Assembly: GCA_035319305.1 (NCBI GenBank)
Contig: DATHCY010000100.1
Span: 1-12,138 of the forward strand
Source: Methanocella_A sp035319305
GTDB lineage: Archaea > Halobacteriota > Methanocellia > Methanocellales > Methanocellaceae
Direction: 5' to 3'
Length of the DNA stretch: 12,138 bases
Shown piece after piece: positions 5,731 to 12,138 of this stretch. The first letter of the stretch is position 1. Every line of letters starts with the position of its first letter. The notes below the pieces were generated by a model that was given only the letters and a program-made list of their open reading frames with translations, did no database searches and was not told the origin of the DNA. Made by a program: the position numbers and the translations under genes.

Positions 5731-5919
5731 TTGGCTGTAACTGATAAGACTGCGAATAAAAAGAATCTTGCCACAATTTTAGCGGTTATTGGGATCCTCA
5801 TAGTCATTATCGGATTGACAATAGTTCGCGGATCTGGCTGGGGTATGGTTTCAATTATATCGGGCTTAGTGCTATTGGTTATTAGCGGCTATCTGCTATA
5901 TACTAAACCAAAAGCTTGA
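5731..5919 (+). CDS. Small two-helix membrane protein, orphan cassette 1
   Basis: The 62-residue protein has a short basic N-terminus (TDKTANKKN) and two hydrophobic helices at about 13-31 and 38-56. They are joined by a Gly-rich turn (RGSGWG), and the tail is YTKPKA. The start is TTG, with GGGGGT 6 nt upstream; no in-frame ATG occurs before residue 39. It lies between the intact tRNA-Leu and its first 3'-half copy. Base composition is visibly more AT-rich than the ribosomal operon, which fits imported DNA. The two-helix layout resembles many small phage or stress membrane proteins, but no family can be assigned. Confidence 0.6.
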   Translation: MAVTDKTANKKNLATILAVIGILIVIIGLTIVRGSGWGMVSIISGLVLLVISGYLLYTKPKA

Positions 5920-6040
5920 TTAAAAATCGTCTTTTTGAAAACTTTTTAACCCGACAGACCCCTCACGATTGCCGCTCGATTTTGACAGCAAGTTAGGTAA
6001 TAGGTTACTATTCACAGGCTTGACTGAACCCTTTTTCACC

Positions 6041-6092
6041 TAAGGTCCTGTCGCGAAGGCGTTCAGGGGTTCGAATCCCCTCCCCCTGCACT
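6041..6092 (+). repeat. tRNA-Leu 3'-half copy 2 (att-like)
   Basis: From TAAG to CACT this matches 5593-5643 of the tRNA region with three substitutions and one extra T in the acceptor end. Two of the substitutions are a matched pair: the outer T-stem A-T of the tRNA is G-C here, so the T-arm still folds. No 5' half is present. The acceptor-side stretch has 8 instead of 7 bases, so it could not replace the tRNA end exactly. Confidence 0.88.
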
Positions 6093-6192
6093 TAGAACAT
6101 TTTTATTTGGCCGGTAAATGCACTGATAATACCTTAAAAACTAACTATAGTCTAACTCGGACCTCTTGATAGATACTTTCCTCGAATGAGCG

Positions 6193-6666
6193 TCATTTTG
6201 GGCTATCGTATTTATTACTCCTCACATCTATGCCTTCAGCCTCTAAAGCGCTCCTCCACCGGTAAAAGTCAATTACCAGGGGTGTATCCTGGTTCTTGTT
6301 GTACATCTCCAGCACCGTTTCATAGAGGTTAATCGCCAACAGCTGCTCGTGGGGCATCGTCGAAGGGGTATCGAGCGGTCCTATCCTCCAGACACGTCTG
6401 GGGCTTGTAGGCGTCTTATCCTCGAGATAGCCGCAAAATATGGGGGCGGCCTCTGATGCCAGTATAGTAACCGGGATACCTGAGTTTTGCTGCGCTCTGC
6501 TTTCAACCAGCCTGTATAGTTTGACCGCCCTTCTCAGCGGGCCGATATGGCTATCATTTTCGGCTCTATGCAGCTCGAAAAACTCGAGGAACCAGCCTGG
6601 GGGCATTATCGACTCGTCTTTTTCGCTCATCCGCCAATCTGAGGTGCTGTAACGATATAACTCCAT
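6193..6666 (-). CDS. Hypothetical soluble protein, orphan cassette 2
   Basis: This 157-residue protein is of no recognised family. It looks soluble: no signal peptide or membrane span, mixed charged helices (RRAVKLYRLVESRAQQ, QLLAINLYETVLEMYNK) around a more beta-like middle (VTILASEAAPIFCGYL). Aromatic residues cluster near the N-terminus (PPGWFLEFFELH). The ATG at 6666 is the longest start. A second ATG at 6630 (MSEKDESIM) has only GGCGG immediately adjacent, so the true start is uncertain and no good ribosome binding site is seen for either. It is the only gene between tRNA-Leu copies 2 and 3, on the opposite strand to its neighbours. Confidence 0.55.
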   Translation of the reverse strand: MELYRYSTSDWRMSEKDESIMPPGWFLEFFELHRAENDSHIGPLRRAVKLYRLVESRAQQNSGIPVTILASEAAPIFCGYLEDKTPTSPRRVWRIGPLDTPSTMPHEQLLAINLYETVLEMYNKNQDTPLVIDFYRWRSALEAEGIDVRSNKYDSPK

Positions 6667-6838
6667 GAGTCGCTGTCAGTCCCTCGATTGATGGAACTTG
6701 GTAAACCTTAACTCAGCGACTTCTCAAGGCTGGCAGCTGAGGTGGCACGGGGCGAAGCTTCCAGATGCTACCGGCGATTTTTCCTCTCCTCCGCGGGAAC
6801 TTCCCCTTTATCATCTTACCCGGGCATAGCCTCCTGCG

Positions 6839-6896
6839 AGGACTTAAGATCCTGTCTCGAAGGCGTTCAAGGGTTCGAATCCCATCCCCCCGCACT
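6839..6896 (+). repeat. tRNA-Leu 3'-half copy 3 (att-like)
   Basis: From AGGACTTAAGATCCTG to CGCACT this matches 5587-5643, including the 3' anticodon-stem side and anticodon loop. There are only two substitutions and one extra C in the acceptor end. The T-stem carries one A-A mismatch. Upstream (6774-6795) there is weak resemblance to the tRNA 5' flank and acceptor start, too poor to call a full tRNA. Confidence 0.88.
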
Positions 6897-6962
6897 AGAT
6901 TAAATACGTTCGAAACAATTCTGAGTAGTGAGCGATGGGTTCTCAGCGGGAGTCGATAGGGC

Positions 6963-7745
6963 ATGCTCAGGCTGGAAATCAATCTGATGAACAAAGAATT
7001 TGAGGGAGCGGAGTTCGAACAAGATCGGATATCTAACGATCTCCTCGAGCTATACTACAAGGGCAATGAGCAACCGTATCTCGATTGGCTGAAGAATCGA
7101 CCTCCTCTTCCCGCTCCTTTGCCCATCTATTTTTTACTGGCAGATGATGAGGAAGTGATCTTACAGCTTGGGGACGACCTGATTGATGGCACGACTAAAA
7201 AGCCCCTCTACCTGCCTAAAACGCCAGCCGTATATGACCCTAGAAGGCCGTCGTCGGGCTTCCGGCTGAATACGATCATCCAGGGCATGTTCGGGCTGGC
7301 GATGGTACTCTTTTGTGACCACGAGCCATACTGGCGCAGCGGTTTCGAAAACTCCTGGCCTAATGTGATCAAAGACGAAAATACGTTTTTCAATTCCTAT
7401 CCGCTGTTCGTGCCCGACTGCTCGTTCGGGTGTTGTGGCGGAGATGATCTGGGAATCTCCATCGATGGCGACAAAGTAAGAATAATTCGGGCAGGCCGTC
7501 CCGATCTAGATGGGGCAGAAAAGGACTACCTCTTTACCCTGGACGAATATCTTGACGTCGTCATTCGATGCCTGGAAGAATTGTACCACATGGGCGGCGA
7601 ATGCGGTAGCTCAGACGCCTTCTGGTTCATGGTTTTCCTCCTGAAAAAAGCTTCGCTGGAGGGCAGGAACGAGATACGAAAACCCTTGCTCAAGAAATTT
7701 ATGAGATTCGTGAAAGATAACAACGTCTATCTCGATGGATGGTAA
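6963..7745 (+). CDS. Hypothetical 260-aa protein with a CxxxCC motif, orphan cassette 3
   Basis: This is a soluble, acidic 260-residue protein with no signal peptide. Residues 150-180 contain PDCSFGCCGGDDLGISIDGD, with Cys 153, 157 and 158, followed by beta strands and a helix (LDEYLDVVIRCLEELYH). Another Cys is at 214 (GGECGSSD). A short Cys/Gly patch followed by a beta strand recalls a set of small bacterial proteins often found near toxin loci, but this is only an impression and no function is claimed. The ATG at 6963 was chosen because GGGAG precedes it; the ATG at 6987 has no ribosome binding site. It is the sole gene between tRNA-Leu copies 3 and 4. Confidence 0.65.
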   Translation: MLRLEINLMNKEFEGAEFEQDRISNDLLELYYKGNEQPYLDWLKNRPPLPAPLPIYFLLADDEEVILQLGDDLIDGTTKKPLYLPKTPAVYDPRRPSSGFRLNTIIQGMFGLAMVLFCDHEPYWRSGFENSWPNVIKDENTFFNSYPLFVPDCSFGCCGGDDLGISIDGDKVRIIRAGRPDLDGAEKDYLFTLDEYLDVVIRCLEELYHMGGECGSSDAFWFMVFLLKKASLEGRNEIRKPLLKKFMRFVKDNNVYLDGW

Positions 7746-7760
7746 AAGGCCAGGCTCCGT

Positions 7761-7815
7761 GGATTTATGATCCTTGGTGAAGGCGTTCCGGGGGTTTGAA
7801 TCTCTTCGCCCACGC
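7761..7815 (+). repeat. tRNA-Leu 3'-half copy 4, degenerate (att-like)
   Basis: GGATTTATGATCCT and then GAAGGCGTTC align with 5588-5620 of the tRNA. A degraded T-arm follows (GGGTTTGAATCTCTT) and an acceptor end CGCCCACGC. I estimate about 80% identity with small gaps. The T-stem no longer pairs properly. It is the most diverged copy and lies furthest from the tRNA gene. Confidence 0.72.
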
Positions 7816-7867
7816 TAATAATATGGGTAATCTTTCATTAATCGATTAGTTGGCTTGTTACTCATTG

Positions 7868-8029
7868 ATGGAAGCTAAAATCGGCGTGCCATTACTGGTG
7901 TCATTTAATGTAGGGTATATTGTGGGCGAGGAGCTTTTCCAGATCCAGGCTGTTTCTGCGAGTTGTGACAAGGCTAACAATCAGATTAAAATGATGGAAG
8001 AAGTGGGGGTAAACCCCACAAAATTCTGA
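7868..8029 (+). CDS. Possible small ORF of 53 aa
   Basis: An uninterrupted frame starts at the ATG at 7868. It has a hydrophobic N-terminal part (GVPLLVSFNVGYIVG) and a helical C-terminal part (KANNQIKMMEEVG). No clear ribosome binding site precedes the ATG, and a GTG at 7922 is possible. Its last codons form the hairpin at 8003-8019. It may be a real small protein or the tail of a decayed gene from the integrated region; I cannot decide. Confidence 0.35.
   Translation: MEAKIGVPLLVSFNVGYIVGEELFQIQAVSASCDKANNQIKMMEEVGVNPTKF
8003..8019. terminator. 6-bp hairpin between convergent genes
   Basis: GTGGGG and CCCCAC pair perfectly over GTAAA. It lies about 20 bp beyond the stop of the minus-strand 618-aa gene, so it could end transcripts from that side. 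The flanking T-tract is short. Confidence 0.4.
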
Positions 8030-8036
8030 TAGTATG

Positions 8037-9893
8037 TTACACTGTCTTTAACAGCATATCGTATAGGGTGACCACGTCGTCGAAGTCGATCCTGCCATTC
8101 CCGTTGAAGTCAAAGGCAGAGACAGGCTCGTTGGCTCTAACCCAATCCAGGTTCTGGAAGAACACGACTATGTCGCTGAAGTCAAGTCTGCCGTTCCCGT
8201 TGATATCCTCGTACAAGCCATCATGGTCAGGGTCGGTGGGCAGCATGGTCTCTCCGGGAAATGGTTTGAACTGGTTAACCATGAGACTACCGTTCACGAT
8301 TACCGGTGATATTTGGTCTCCGCGGTCGTCGTCCATGGACACGTTGGATAGTCCGATTGTCGTGTTACCTTGCGTGTTCCCCTGGACGGTGATCGTGGCT
8401 AGTGTCACGTTTGTGGCTCCATCTTTTATCTGGTTGTTGAGGTCCACGCCGTTGATCCTCATGGCGTCTGGGGTGAGTGTTGTGTTGTTGTGGAGTTGTT
8501 GTGCCCATGATGGCCACGATACTGATGTGATGTCGGCTACTGAAGAGTTGGTTGAGATGGTGAGGTCGTAGCCTGCCAGGCCGGTGGGTGCTGTGCTGAG
8601 GATGAGGTCGTATGATTGGCCGCCGCCCACTGATACTGAGGACGTGTTGGGTACCACTTCGAGATGGGTGCCTGAAGGAATAGTACCGTTGGAAGACACC
8701 TTCAATAGGTACATCTGACCATTCCAAATTCCCATTCCTGAAAATGTTAGGTTTGTGTAACCTCCAATGAGGTAATTTCCATCTGCAGTTTGCCGCACTG
8801 ACTCGCCAGCTGATGCTAGTTCTGGAGTGCCAGGTGTACTTGGACCGTAGGTTTGTTGCCATTCTGGAGTGCCGTTAGGGTCGGTCTTAACTAGATATAC
8901 TTGATAGTTGGCACTTCCTGGTATCTCATATCCAGAATTTCCTGTCATGATATATCCGCCGTCTGTGGTTTGCTGTACTGAAGCGCCAGACGAATTATCT
9001 CCGTAGGTTTGTTGCCATTCTGGAGTGCCATTAGGGTTGGTCTTAACCAGATATGCTTGATCATTAGTGTCGGACGACGATGTTGTACTGCCTGTTATTA
9101 TGTATCCGCCATCAGTGGTTTGCTGTACTGAAGCGCCAGACGAATTATCTCCGTAGGTTTGTTGCCATTCTGGAGTGCCGTTAGGGTTGGTCTTAACCAG
9201 ATACGCCTGATTGATAAAATTAGGTGTTGTATTGGTGCCTACGATGATGTATCCGCCGTCAGTGGTTTGCTGTACCGAATATCCAATTGAATCATCTCCG
9301 TAGGTTTGTTGCCATTCTGGAGTGCCGTTAGGGTTGGTCTTAACCAGATATGCTTGATTGGAGCCGGATGGTGATAGTGTACCGCCTGTTATTATGTATC
9401 CGCCGTCTGTGGTTTGTTGTGCCGAAGCGCCAAAGGTAGTGTTGGCCCCTCCGTAGGTTTGTTGCCATTCTGGAGTGCCGTTATGGTCGGTCTTAACCAG
9501 ATACATTCGGGAGTCGTCGCTGACGTTAGTCGTGCCTGTTATGATGTATCCGCCGTCTGTGGTCTGCTGTCCTGATGCGCCATAGGTATTACCGTTTACA
9601 TTGTAGGTTTGTTGCCACTCCATAGTGCCATCAGCTTTTGTCTTGACCAAGTGTGCTATGCTTTGAGAGGGGATAGCGTTTCGGTATATGTCGCCTGTTA
9701 TGATGTATCCGCCGTCTGTGGTTTGTTGTGCTGAGGTGCCAAGTGAAGCATTCTCTGAATTATCTCCGTAGGTTTTTTGCCAGATTACATCGCCTGGCGC
9801 TGCGTATGCCTGCGTTGCACAAAAAATAGAAGCGAAACAGAGCAGGACTACTATTGATATTCCCCTCGTAGGGGATATTTGGATTCGTCTCAT
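8037..9893 (-). CDS. Secreted seven-repeat beta-propeller protein with cohesin-like and dockerin-like domains
   Basis: The 618-residue precursor begins with a Sec-type signal peptide (RGISIVVLLCFASIFCATQA, then likely cleavage after AYA near residue 32). Residues about 33-400 hold seven tandem repeats of roughly 50 residues (QQTTDGGYIITG, then YLVKTNPNGTPEWQQTYG), probably a seven-bladed propeller. Repeats 3-6 are nearly identical and the seventh is diverged. Residues about 405-535 look like a cohesin- or Ig-like beta domain. The C-terminal 74 residues carry two Ca-binding loops (DINGNGRLDFSD and DFNGNGRIDFDD), as in type I dockerins. The protein is Asn/Thr-rich with many N-glycosylation sequons. 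GGAGG lies 7 nt before the ATG. A cell-surface or extracellular role in binding or assembly is inferred. Confidence 0.9.
   Translation of the reverse strand: MRRIQISPTRGISIVVLLCFASIFCATQAYAAPGDVIWQKTYGDNSENASLGTSAQQTTDGGYIITGDIYRNAIPSQSIAHLVKTKADGTMEWQQTYNVNGNTYGASGQQTTDGGYIITGTTNVSDDSRMYLVKTDHNGTPEWQQTYGGANTTFGASAQQTTDGGYIITGGTLSPSGSNQAYLVKTNPNGTPEWQQTYGDDSIGYSVQQTTDGGYIIVGTNTTPNFINQAYLVKTNPNGTPEWQQTYGDNSSGASVQQTTDGGYIITGSTTSSSDTNDQAYLVKTNPNGTPEWQQTYGDNSSGASVQQTTDGGYIMTGNSGYEIPGSANYQVYLVKTDPNGTPEWQQTYGPSTPGTPELASAGESVRQTADGNYLIGGYTNLTFSGMGIWNGQMYLLKVSSNGTIPSGTHLEVVPNTSSVSVGGGQSYDLILSTAPTGLAGYDLTISTNSSVADITSVSWPSWAQQLHNNTTLTPDAMRINGVDLNNQIKDGATNVTLATITVQGNTQGNTTIGLSNVSMDDDRGDQISPVIVNGSLMVNQFKPFPGETMLPTDPDHDGLYEDINGNGRLDFSDIVVFFQNLDWVRANEPVSAFDFNGNGRIDFDDVVTLYDMLLKTV
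8690..9780. repeat. Tandem about 150-bp coding repeats of the propeller
   Basis: The stretch reading TAGGTTTGTTGCCATTCTGG on the plus strand recurs about every 150 bp, together with a second block reading ATGTATCCGCC. The units centred near 9010, 9160 and 9310 are the most alike. They encode the propeller blades; near-identity at DNA level suggests recent duplication or gene conversion. Confidence 0.85.
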
Positions 9894-10416
9894 CTTTATG
9901 CCTCCAATCCATCCTGTCCCGGTTTTCCGGGGCTGGACCCTACTCGAAATTATGTTTTAAAATGTATGTGTTGCCCGCGATTACACTCATAGGCGACATC
10001 ATATAATTTGATATCTATCGATTTGTTATTAATAGTTTACTTTAAAAGTTATATTGCGATAACAATTTACTTGTTATTTTTACTATTGTATAATTTTGGC
10101 GTTTGTAGCTATAATCAAACCCACAAATATACAACCCCACATACCCAGAACGGCGTCCGCCGGCTAGTTCACCCCGCCACACAACAGACGCCGGTCAACC
10201 CACGGATTCGGTATCCCAATTTGATCGAGTCATTGGCAGCTTCCAAGAGCTTACTCGCCGAACTGTCAACCCCCGGGTTTAATAGACCGTCGACTCGCCA
10301 CCCGAAGTAAAATCCAACATGTTTTCGCTCATGATCGGAAACCTCAACACGGAGGCAAAGAAATAAATCTACATAGCATCTTGATAGCTGGTACTTACAA
10401 CAGTGCAGTGACGGCT

Positions 10417-10436
10417 CCCACGATTAAAATCGTGGG
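10417..10436 (-). repeat. Perfect 9-bp-arm hairpin resembling an IS200/IS605 end
   Basis: CCCACGATTAAAATCGTGGG is a perfect palindrome with a 2-base centre. On the minus strand it is flanked by GCGAAAG before and AGCCGTCAC after. This is the style of right-end hairpins in archaeal IS200/IS605 elements, as I remember them. No transposase is found beside it, so it would be a solo end or a mini-element. Confidence 0.5.
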
Positions 10437-10883
10437 CTTTCGCTCGCTCTCCACTCGGATTGATCGTAAAACAACCATAGTACCAGAAATTAGGGGATTT
10501 TAACTTATCGAGCATGGCTGGGGTTTTCTCTTCTGATATCGTAGAGGAAGCCAGCTTACCGAACTGACATAATTCGCACTCATGCTTTATAGAGGTCTAT
10601 TTTCGATCGCTTCTGTACCTATCCTTGATGCTTTCATCAAGGCACCGGCATTCCTTCGGTTCCGAGGCATGGACAAACCGCACCCTCTAAAGCACAGTAA
10701 GGTCATTCCGAACCTGATCAGCCTACCGCTCCATAAACGTATTATCGACCGCCCCCACCTATAATCACCCAATGCAGTAGCTATCGCCTAAACCGGGGGA
10801 GCTGAAGGCTTATTCCTGCACAGGCTGTTCTGCTACCTTTCAATATTCTAATTCCCATAACCGAATTTGCAAATTGCTCGAAA

Positions 10884-10892
10884 AAATATATA
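10884..10892 (+). promoter_or_regulatory. TATA box of the PAS-HAMP sensor gene
   Basis: AAAAAATATATAG, with core ATATATAG, lies about 90 bp before the ATG at 10978. Transcription would start near 10912, with a leader of about 65 nt. Confidence 0.55.
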
Positions 10893-10932
10893 GCGGGACA
10901 GGCGAGATTAACGGTTTAGTTTATCAACTTGG

Positions 10933-10950
10933 TCCAAAATTTTTTTTGGA
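10933..10950 (+). promoter_or_regulatory. Leader palindrome with a T8 run
   Basis: TCCAAAA (10933-10939) pairs perfectly with TTTTGGA (10944-10950); together with the loop this makes a run of eight T. It lies inside the predicted leader, 27 bp before the start codon. T-runs can terminate archaeal transcription, so it could act as an attenuator or an operator. Confidence 0.35.
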
Positions 10951-10977
10951 GATGAGGGGGGCAAGTGGAGGCACAAC

Positions 10978-12138
10978 ATGAGTATCAGTAAAAAAGCAGT
11001 TTATCATGAACTCGGAAAAGATGGCGCCGGGCACGTCGGCAACAAAAAAATGCCTGCCCCCGCTAAGAATAACGCTAAAAAAACCGGGCTGAAGGGAATG
11101 GGGGCAGAACTTGAGAGTCTGAACGAGAAGCTCGCTGGGCTGACTAGGATCTCTAAGGATTTGTACTTCCTCCCGACGCCGGTATTTACTATTGACCGTG
11201 ACTTCAACGTCACGTACATAAATAAAAAGGCCTTCGACATGATTGGCTTCCCTCAGGAATATTGCATGGGCAAGAAGTGCTACGATCTGTTCAAGACGTC
11301 GATTTGTAGGACCAAAGGCTGCCCATGCATGAGCGCGATGGAGCAGAATAAGTCTGTCGAGGCGGAAACGACGATCGGGCAGGTCAATGCGCTGTGTAAG
11401 GCCGCCCCCATAAAGGACGCGACGAAAGAGATTGTCGGAGCGATGGAGACGATCTTCGATATCACCTCTCAGAAGAAGTCAGAGGCCGAAATGCTGGCGA
11501 CTCGGCATCAGGCCGAGGAAAGCGCGTCGTTCAACGAAAGCCTGCTGCGGAGTATCAGGGAAGCCCACTTCGCAATAGACCTCAACGGTATCGTCGTCTA
11601 TGCTAACGAGGCTTCGGAGCGTCTGACGGAGAGGGCGAAGAACGATATCGTCGGCAAAAAGATCCTAGATGTTATTTACTTGGAGAAAAACAGGGGTGTA
11701 TCCGCGAGGGTCCTCCAGTCTGGAGAAGAAGTCATCGGGCTGGAAGACGTGCTCACGATAAACGGTAAGCACGTTCCCGCGTCGATTAGCATGACGCTGG
11801 TCAGGGACAGCACCAAAAAGATCACTGGCCTCAGCATCACCGTCCGCGATATAACAGTTCAGCACAGAGCGCTAACCCAGATCATCAATGTCGCGAACGA
11901 AGCCGGGAAAGGAAACCTGGATGCACGCATATCCCTGGACAACATGGGCGAATTGACCCCGATCGCCAAGGCATTCAACTCTACCATGGACACGGTTGTG
12001 GATAAGACCTTGTGGTATGAGGCTATCATCGATGCGGTTCCGTTCCCCATCCATGTGACGGATGCGGATATGAAGTGGACGTATATGAACAAGCCGTTTG
12101 AGAAGCTGATGATCGATAATGGCCGGGTGAAGGATAGG
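10978..12138 (+). CDS. Soluble PAS-HAMP-PAS signal sensor, C-terminus off the window
   Basis: The frame is open for 387 codons to the window edge, so the output domain is missing. Residues 1-45 are basic and low complexity. PAS 1 lies at about 60-155 (FLPTPVFTIDRDFNVTYINK) and carries Cys residues in a CMGKKCYDLFKTSICRTKGCPC-like pattern, seen in some methanogen and deltaproteobacterial sensors. PAS 2 is at about 185-275 (AHFAIDLNGIVVYANEASER). A HAMP-like segment follows (GNLDARISLDNMGELTPIAKAF), then the start of PAS 3 (AIIDAVPFPIHVTDADMKW). No membrane helix is seen, so it is cytoplasmic. PAS plus HAMP without a membrane span is common in soluble methyl-accepting chemotaxis proteins, my preferred reading; a histidine kinase is possible. 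GGAGG lies 7 nt before the ATG. Confidence 0.85.
   Translation, partial: MSISKKAVYHELGKDGAGHVGNKKMPAPAKNNAKKTGLKGMGAELESLNEKLAGLTRISKDLYFLPTPVFTIDRDFNVTYINKKAFDMIGFPQEYCMGKKCYDLFKTSICRTKGCPCMSAMEQNKSVEAETTIGQVNALCKAAPIKDATKEIVGAMETIFDITSQKKSEAEMLATRHQAEESASFNESLLRSIREAHFAIDLNGIVVYANEASERLTERAKNDIVGKKILDVIYLEKNRGVSARVLQSGEEVIGLEDVLTINGKHVPASISMTLVRDSTKKITGLSITVRDITVQHRALTQIINVANEAGKGNLDARISLDNMGELTPIAKAFNSTMDTVVDKTLWYEAIIDAVPFPIHVTDADMKWTYMNKPFEKLMIDNGRVKDR

Larger units (their letters stand above)
9894..10977. other. About 1.1 kb without a convincing gene
   Basis: The stretch 9960-10130 is strongly AT-rich. From 10140 on, base composition rises, but frames are short and broken. One fragment at 10280-10366 reads plausibly as a protein tail (SNMFSLMIGNLNTEAKK, stop at 10364-10366), though a stop cuts it off upstream. 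Apart from the hairpin at 10417-10436 and the promoter at 10884, nothing can be identified. It probably holds remains of old insertions. Confidence 0.5.

Noticed and set aside
6774..6896. A complete second tRNA-Leu
   Set aside because: Only the 3' half aligns well; the 5' acceptor, D-arm and spacing do not, and the acceptor 3' strand has one base too many.
6713..6994. 93-aa minus-strand frame across tRNA copy 3
   Set aside because: It reads through the tRNA fragment and into the 5' end of the 260-aa gene; no ribosome binding site or family is seen.
8690..9780. CRISPR-like array
   Set aside because: The repeats are long (about 150 bp), without short unique spacers, and stay in one reading frame of a secreted protein.
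10008..10310. 100-aa plus-strand frame
   Set aside because: The first half is AT-rich noncoding sequence, no ribosome binding site is visible, and composition changes abruptly inside it.
10582..10772. 60-61-aa frames on both strands
   Set aside because: Neither has a ribosome binding site or recognisable sequence; opposite-strand frames of equal length suggest chance.

Overview
The window looks like chromosomal DNA of a methanogenic euryarchaeon. Methanocellales, or a relative near Methanosarcinales, is my best guess, but this is inferred from memory of the families and no search was run. The evidence is archaeal-type S13, S4 and S11 next to RNA polymerase subunit D with two ferredoxin-like 4Fe-4S motifs, TATA-type promoters with purine-rich ribosome binding sites, a secreted beta-propeller/dockerin-like protein, and a soluble PAS-HAMP-PAS sensor.

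Layout. 1-1491: a cut-off winged-helix regulator gene (minus strand) is divergent from a small membrane protein gene. A perfect 7-bp-arm palindrome lies between them. 1540-1886: a hairpin, then a decayed TnpB (IS200/IS605 group) fragment with a one-base frameshift and a right-end hairpin at its stop. 1895-2470: an unrecognised minus-strand gene. 2676-5426: the rpsM-rpsD-rpsK-rpoD operon, with a strong TATA box, two consecutive leader hairpins, a five-codon mini-ORF overlapping the S13 start, and a perfect terminator after rpoD. No ATG, GTG or TTG is available at the expected start of rpsK. The gene appears to start with ATA behind a strong Shine-Dalgarno sequence.

5557-7815: an intact tRNA-Leu(UAA) gene is followed by three further copies of its 3' half, at 6041-6092, 6839-6896 and 7761-7815. 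The last is the most diverged. Each interval of about 0.4-0.9 kb between copies carries one unrelated orphan gene: a 62-aa membrane protein, a 157-aa minus-strand protein and a 260-aa cysteine-containing protein. This looks like serial site-specific integration downstream of one tRNA gene, leaving a row of attachment-site scars and single-gene cargo. It is the most interesting feature of the window.

7868-12138: a possible 53-aa ORF, then a 618-aa secreted repeat protein on the minus strand. About 1.1 kb of apparently decayed DNA follows, with an IS200/IS605-like hairpin. The window ends in the N-terminal 387 residues of a PAS-HAMP-PAS sensor.
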